Positions 58,576 through 64,000 of a stretch of DNA of 64,000 nt are shown piece by piece. Position 1 is the first letter of the stretch. Every line of letters begins with the position of its first letter. This DNA comes from Stenopsyche tienmushanensis. Taxonomy: Eukaryota; Arthropoda; Insecta; Trichoptera; Stenopsychidae. Location: NCBI GenBank assembly GCA_008973525.1, contig WACJ01000104.1:558001-622000 (forward strand), read 5' to 3'. The position numbers and the translations under genes are program-made. Below the pieces are notes generated by a model. The model made no database searches and had not been told where the DNA came from. It saw nothing but the letters and a program-made list of their open reading frames with translations.

Positions 58576-58982
58576 TCAATATCTGCCAACTAGATAAATA
58601 AATAGATGCGGGTCGAAATAAATGGAATTGTTATCGAAATTTCCTGCAAAAATATTATTAAATAGGGTGATTTTTAAGAACAACTTCAGAACATGGCTCA
58701 TTGAGCTGATCGTTATATGAGCGCTGCATGTTCTAGCCTTTGGCGAGGTTACGAACACTGATTTTAGCCAGTCTGATGGTAGAAATCCGGTATTATATAT
58801 GGCATTGAAGAAATTGCTTTAAAGTCTGTTAGTAGTTTAAGCAGCTCTACTTGAATACCGTCTGATTCAGCAGCGTTTCCGTTTTTGGACTGTTTAATTG
58901 CTTGCTCAATCTCACTTTTTGTGATATCCAGGCCATCGTCATCTACTTGAATGATTGGCATTGGGGTTCTATGCTTCCACAT
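58576..58982 (-). pseudogene. Non-LTR retrotransposon (RTE-like) reverse transcriptase fragment
   Basis: The minus strand has ITKSEIEQAIKQSKNGNAAE SDGIQVELLKLL (58935-58840), matching the block EVEKAIKxxKNGKAPGPDGI-PxELLK of RTE-type endonuclease-reverse transcriptases, then after a frameshift ARTCSAHITISSMSHVLKLF LKI (58745-58650), matching the block RxCSDYRTISLMSHxLKLFLK. Intervening codons are lost. Decayed. Confidence 0.7.
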
Positions 58983-60590
58983 ACAATACCTTGCCTGTGT
59001 GATCTATTAGCAGAGTGTTGTGTCCGTTTTTCTGTAATGATATTAGAATACGAATAACCGATATATTTGAATTTGGATATAAATAAGATGATTATAACCG
59101 GGGAGCAGTTTTTATAGAATGTTTTGAACTTTTTTTTTTAACGAAAAGGTACATAAATATAGGTTATTTAAATTTAAATAATCATTCGGCATGTCTTAAT
59201 CGTGTTTTATTTAATAAATATGTGTGATCAGTATTATGTAGTTCTACGATCCAATAATTACACGGTTAGATGCACAACGGGTGTAAGAATATTAAAAACG
59301 AATAAGAATCATCACATTTGTCAATATAGATGATTTTTATAAATTAAATACAACAATATGACTAGTTTTCATGAAATAAATTAAGTGATTAGATTTGAAA
59401 CGCATACAAATCTCGTTAAATTTGTACGTCATTCAAAATGTATACATAATTCAAACGTATTTTCATTGTCATGTGTGTTTAAAATGCATTAAAGCATAAA
59501 TTATCATTTTATTAGGCAATATTACAATGTATTTCGTTATGACATCCAAAAAATTGTCTCAGCTTAAGTATGTTTTTCTCGGAATTTCTACCGTTTGCTA
59601 TTCAGCTTAACGATCAAGTAGTGATAGAAGTGCCATAAATTCATATTAGACTGCTGAATAGTTGTAATGATCCGTTGCATTCACAGAGGTTCAGATAAAA
59701 CATTTTTAAATATCTAATTTGGAGTTTTTTAATTCAATGTTATTGTTTGTAAGAGTTTTATCATTTATTGACGAACATTTATTTAATAGTTATTTGTTTC
59801 ATTATTACCTGCTGAATTTTGTGTAAATGAAAGCCTTTCACGAACCGTGTGTTTTGTAAAAAATTTTTTGAATATTTTTTATATTTGCATAATATTTATG
59901 ATAACCATAAAAATAAAATTGTTTACGTGAGTCGAATGTTTTATTTATTTCTGTGCATTTCGTATTATATTTTATTATTAAATCGTATAAATGAATGAAT
60001 AAACTAGTAAACATTAAGATTCAATGCTCCAGCATTGACGATCATTCAAATTTAGAACCTAACCTAACTTTTAAATTGTGACATTTGATGATTTAAAAAT
60101 GAATCAAACTTCAAGCATTAAATATGTATTTTTTTAACTAAATAATGATTAACTAAATAATGATTTTAACGTTAAGAAATTTTTAAACAGCTTTACTAAC
60201 AAATTATGAATTTAAATTTGCCTAAAATTATTATTTATTACTTTTTTAAAATAAAAATTAAATCATGCCAATCCAATTTAAAATATAAGTTAATTAGATA
60301 ATGCAACTATAGGAATTATGAAAAAAATTATATATGTCTTATTGTGTATTTAATGAGTGGTTTTGTTGATATAAAAAGGATATACAGACTTGTGGTCGAC
60401 CACAGATCTTCAAATAGCAGATATGATATATTATTTAATAATGACATTTATTTCCATTATATAATTTTTTTAAGTTAAATAACGATGCAAAACTAAATTT
60501 AAAGCGTAGTTATATTTGTGTTTATGGAATTGAATAAAAATAATATGTAGAGTGTGACACCATAATGTGAGCGATTATGGCCAAATGGAG
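58983..60590. other. AT-rich upstream flank of the cytohesin gene
   Basis: Strongly AT-rich with no recognisable repeat or gene. The open frame on the minus strand at 60499-60747 is antisense to the first cytohesin exon and is not a gene. Confidence 0.4.
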
Positions 60591-60790
60591 CAAAGTGTTC
60601 GTGTTTAGTTGTTGTATGCGTTGGTGTACGCGGTGGCGGTGTTTGATGTGGTGATGGGGGCGGATTGCTGACATGCTGAGCGAGTTTGAGAGTCTGTCGC
60701 TGGGGGGCGCAGCGCCGCCGCCCCGGACGCAGCCCTACACCGCTCACGGTACGCGCTCGTAGCTCTGCACTTGTACAACCCCGCGCCTCA
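60591..60790 (+). promoter_or_regulatory. GC-rich island at the cytohesin first exon
   Basis: The only strongly GC-rich segment in the right third of the window; it contains GGTGTACGCGGTGGCGGTG upstream of the start codon and GGGGGGCGCAGCGCCGCCGC within the exon. Its position at a first coding exon suggests the 5' end and promoter region; no TSS motif was identified. Confidence 0.4.
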
Positions 60791-61579
60791 TCCTACATTC
60801 CTTCACGTCTTTGACAACTGACTATTCCAACTTAGCCTAAAGATAGTAAACTTCGCCTAAATTGCATCCAATCTCTTCTGTACATTGTCTACTTGATCCA
60901 TCAAATGTAAATACGTCTGCTTATGCGCTGACGTTAGTCAAGTGTCAAGTAAACGTCACATTTAAATATTAATATTTATATGATTACAATGTGTATTTTA
61001 TTTATGTATTTTAAATAAATATGTAAATGCATTTATTAAATTGATTTGAATTGTATTATTTGACTTTTATGCAGTTAATTACATATCTAGACCAATAATA
61101 TACAATCACATCTTGATTATAAATGATTTATCTGTCACACACATATAAACATAAAGTGCTTCTCAAATGTATGTGGAGATTTTTAATTGCAACGAAACTT
61201 CAATTAGATTTGAGACCATGAAGTCATAAGCGCGATGAATCATCATCTTTGCTGCTTTAATTCCAATAATGAATCAAGTTATGTGACATGTGTACATTTT
61301 TATTGTATTAAGCTTTTCTTCAATGAATAATTTTTAAAATTACTTTGTAAACAATTCTGATAAATAAAATTCAAAGATAGATTGTTATTCCATTATAAAA
61401 AGATTCTGTGAAATTAATATTTGATTCAAATAAAATAATGAATTTGCATATCATAATATTGTTTTTTTGTGTACCAAATTTTGATTTTGCATATATTTAT
61501 TTCAGAATTAACGCCAGAGCAACAGAAAATATTAATTGATATAAGAAGAAGAAAAACTGAATTGCTCTTAGAAATCCAG
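60673..61579 (+). CDS. step: Cytohesin (Arf guanine-nucleotide exchange factor), first two coding exons; continues beyond the window
   Basis: Cytohesins catalyse GDP/GTP exchange on Arf GTPases at the plasma membrane; the Drosophila member is steppke. Exon 60673-60748 encodes MLSEFESLSLGGAAPPPRTQ PYTAH plus one base; exon 61506-61579 completes a Glu codon and encodes residues 26-50. The donor (G|GTACGC) and acceptor (TTTCAG|AA) phases match. Residues 26-50 (LTPEQQKILIDIRRRKTELL then LEIQ) match the start of the cytohesin N-terminal coiled coil (LTAEERQELENIRRRKQELL in human CYTH1). The Sec7 and PH domains would lie in exons beyond 64000; none is visible in the 2.4 kb after 61579. The donor CAG|GTGAGT is strong. 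Identification rests on 25 residues plus phase, hence moderate confidence. Confidence 0.78.
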
Positions 61580-62488
61580 GTGAGTCAAAATACCAGTTAT
61601 AATAGTGAAAAAATCATGTTTTTATCTTTTAGCTATCGTCTATTGAATCATTGGTAATGTGTTATCGTGCAGTAATATCAGCAATGTTTATTATTTTCCA
61701 GAAAAATAAGCAATAATTCTAAGAAATACTCATTTTATAAAATACGGAACATCGAGGAATATGGGTTTTTATATTTAATACAAATGATTGATATTTCAAG
61801 GATAAATAATTTCCTATATCTTGAGAATATCGAAACACAAATTAAATTCAAGAATTTTCATCCCGATTATAAGATCGTTTGTATTAATAACAATCATTTT
61901 GACTCGTTTAAATCTAATATGCGATCTTATCTTCGAATCATTATCATTGCATTATCATACGAATGATTGCATGCATATTTTTAGACATTCCCCGGTTAAA
62001 TTGTGATTTGCAATGCGATGTTAATACGAGTGGTTTTTAGCGTCTTTTATTTGAATACAAATAATCGCCGTGATAATTTGACTCCGCATATGCAAATTGT
62101 TTGCATAATATATGGTGGTAACAGTTCAATCGAAACATTATCTAATGTCTAAACAGCATACATTTTAAGATCCGTCGTCGATCTTATGTAATTAAGTTAG
62201 AATCTAGATGTGATAATTGAAAAATATGCTGATAAGATCAAAAGTATTTTTATGATATCCGATTATATGGCTTCGACGATGTGTTTTTATAGTGTCGAGT
62301 GTGTTATCATTATATTAGGGTCTTTGGGTATGAAATTTTTGTGTATTTCTCATTGTATTTCAGTTGAAAATAAGTTAAACATCTAATTATTTACATTTTT
62401 ATCAATAATAAATGTCGATACGTCTGTGGAATATAAACTCGATGAAGTATTATCGCTGTTTAATGATATAGACGCATTTTTTGGAATA
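61580..62488 (+). other. Cytohesin intron 2, first part
   Basis: AT-rich intron sequence without exon-like frames. Short open frames at 61784-62006 are in two overlapping phases and match nothing. Confidence 0.5.
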
Positions 62489-62893
62489 CAGGCTGTATCC
62501 CAAAAGTCATGAAATATATATATATATATATATATTTAGAAGATTTATTGACAATACCGGTACAAATTGTTAATATTCTTCAAAATGCTCTCCATGAGCA
62601 TGTACACATTTGATAAACTTCTCGTAGGCTCACTTGAGCAATTAGTGAGTTTTAACAGCTATTTTGTTGAGTTTTGTGCAACGTTATTGAGAAGCATCCG
62701 CTATTGTGATGTGGTCTCGAAACAAGAGTGCACTAAATTAGCTATCCTGATTATACCCATGCTTGCAGCAGACTGAATTTTGGGGAACTGTAAAGTTAAG
62801 GGTCGCCTCTATCTCACCCAATTGGTTCGAACACCCTGTGATCAGTGATGGTATGGCAATAAAATATATTTCATGACTTTTGGGACGCATATA
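62489..62893. mobile_element. Tc1/mariner-superfamily element remnant in the cytohesin intron
   Basis: Left CAGGCTGTATCCCAAAAGTC ATGAAAT and right (inward) CTGTATATGCGTCCCAAAAG TCATGAAAT are inverted repeats. On the minus strand the end of a transposase-like frame reads EKFIKCVHAHGEHFEEY. An (AT) run lies at 62515-62536. About 400 bases, most of the transposase missing. Confidence 0.65.
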
Positions 62894-63088
62894 CAGAAGA
62901 GAGATTAAGTTTTATTTTTAAGGAATGTTTCTGTATAAATTGATATCTGAATTTCTTCATCATGTGGAGATCGAAAGCAACAGATTAGGTCAGGAAATAA
63001 ACAAGTCAAACAAATATATATATTAAATATAAAATGTTGATATTTAGTGTGTTGACTAGGGTATGTTTATTGAACATAAAAACATTTT

Positions 63089-63480
63089 TTAAAGTTTGAC
63101 AAAGTGTAAAACAAAGGCAGCGTTGAAACTTTCATTATTATTTTGCGTATATCCATCCAAATAGCGTTTCAACAGATCGTCTGACGACAGATCTGAATAG
63201 ATAGGACGAAGAAGTTTCTGAAGCTCAGTTGCAAGAGTTAGTTCGTGTTTGAAACCATGTGATTTAAAGATTTTCATATCCCCGTCGCCTATGTAGTTGG
63301 CATATTTTACACCGTGAAGCTCCTAAGATCGTGTAAATATTTCGATAATACCATCGACTTTCACTTCCATGTGTGCTTTCCTATGTGGTTCATTCAAATT
63401 CCTAAACATTTTGTTAAAAAAGGATGCGATCCTAGTCTGCATCTGTTGCGGCTTATAGCGTCGTGCTGACCCAAGCAATC
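63089..63480 (-). pseudogene. Mutator-like transposase fragment in the cytohesin intron
   Basis: Minus strand: SYKPQQMQTRIASFFNKMF, then a stop, then GVKYANYIGDGDMKIFKS and DLLKRYLDGYTQNNNESFNA. YIGDGD and GxTQNNNESFN are familiar from a widespread animal family of Mutator-type DDE transposases. At least one stop (at about 63328) interrupts it. Confidence 0.55.
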
Positions 63481-63883
63481 GCTCTGAATTTCATACCTAT
63501 TCCAACGTCTCTTCATCAGTCGATAACTTAAAAAAAGATGTTTTTTGTGCCAGCAAGGTAGAAATGTCCCTATAGAATCGAGTTATAATGTTTGTACGTT
63601 AATCTGTTATGCTAGCTTGAATCAAATCGAACACTGTTAGTTATATTTTCATACAAATTCAGCCTAAAGATGTCTTGCAAGAGCCGCGGATCTATTCCCA
63701 TGTACGTTAGCCTCGCGTTTATTGAAAACATAATGTCGGCAACACAAAAAATGCTATAAGATACCAATAGATCTATTTGAATGATTGAAAATTTAAAATG
63801 CAATTCCTTGAGGATGTATACTATACTTTTATTTTTGATGTGAGCTTATTTTTAAGATGAATCAAAAAGTAGATCCAGCAATA

Positions 63884-64000
63884 TGAAAACTGCAGAAGAA
63901 TATTCTTCAAAATTAACTGAAATAATTGAAGACGGGTTTATTTTGCTTGAACAGATTTTTAATGTTAACAAAACAGGTCTCCTTTGGGAAAAAATGCCGA
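63884..64000 (+). pseudogene. Tigger/pogo-type DDE transposase fragment, cut by the window edge
   Basis: Plus frame ends EQIFNVNKTGLLWEKMP, matching the Tigger/Jerky block FNVDETGLFWKKMP that holds the first catalytic Asp. Here D is N and E is K, so the copy is catalytically dead even if the rest is intact. Continuation lies beyond 64000. Confidence 0.7.

Noticed and set aside
60499..60747. Minus-strand 82-codon Pro/Arg-rich frame
   Set aside because: Antisense to the GC-rich first cytohesin exon; composition explains the open frame.
62515..62536. (AT) run as a regulatory site
   Set aside because: Simple microsatellite inside a decayed Tc1/mariner-type element.

Overview
This is arthropod, almost certainly insect, nuclear DNA. 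It is AT-rich, the genes are split by GT-AG introns, and they are separated by long stretches of decayed transposable elements. Nothing fixes the species; repeat make-up and AT content are compatible with a hemipteran, but that is a guess.

Four host genes can be supported. (1) 1290-4180 minus: a complete five-exon monocarboxylate transporter (SLC16/MCT, major facilitator superfamily), predicted 867 residues. (2) 37032-39428 minus: a complete five-exon wax ester synthase/diacylglycerol acyltransferase-like (WSD) membrane acyltransferase, predicted 702 residues, with a variant HHxxxDD active-site motif. (3) 52681-54033 plus: a complete three-exon alpha-1,4-glycosyltransferase of the A4GALT/alpha4GT (GT32) family, predicted 357 residues, with an upstream ORF ending three bases before its start codon. 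(4) 60673 to beyond the right edge, plus: the first two coding exons of cytohesin (steppke), the Arf-GEF, recognised from its N-terminal coiled coil and matching splice phases. I joined each gene by reading splice sites by eye; all phases close. The genes look unrelated in function and form no cluster.

The rest is mainly a transposon graveyard. 5.4-34.6 kb and 42.8-57.1 kb are densely packed with mariner and Tc1-like transposase fragments, two families of hAT-like elements, pogo-like, piggyBac-like and foldback MITEs, Helitron-like pieces, a Ty3/gypsy-like LTR, LINE reverse-transcriptase scraps and a tRNA-derived SINE. Several are nested, and some insertion histories can be read directly (8-bp target duplication around a hAT in a Tc1-like transposase; TTAA at piggyBac-type elements; TA at mariner and pogo-like elements). 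35-37 kb, 39.5-42.8 kb and 59-60.6 kb are very AT-rich with little recognisable content.

I found no rRNA, tRNA gene, CRISPR array, bacterial operon or viral gene set, and no convincing undescribed system. The most worthwhile items are the variant acyltransferase motif, the uORF on the glycosyltransferase, a hairpin-bearing dispersed repeat, and the nested insertions.
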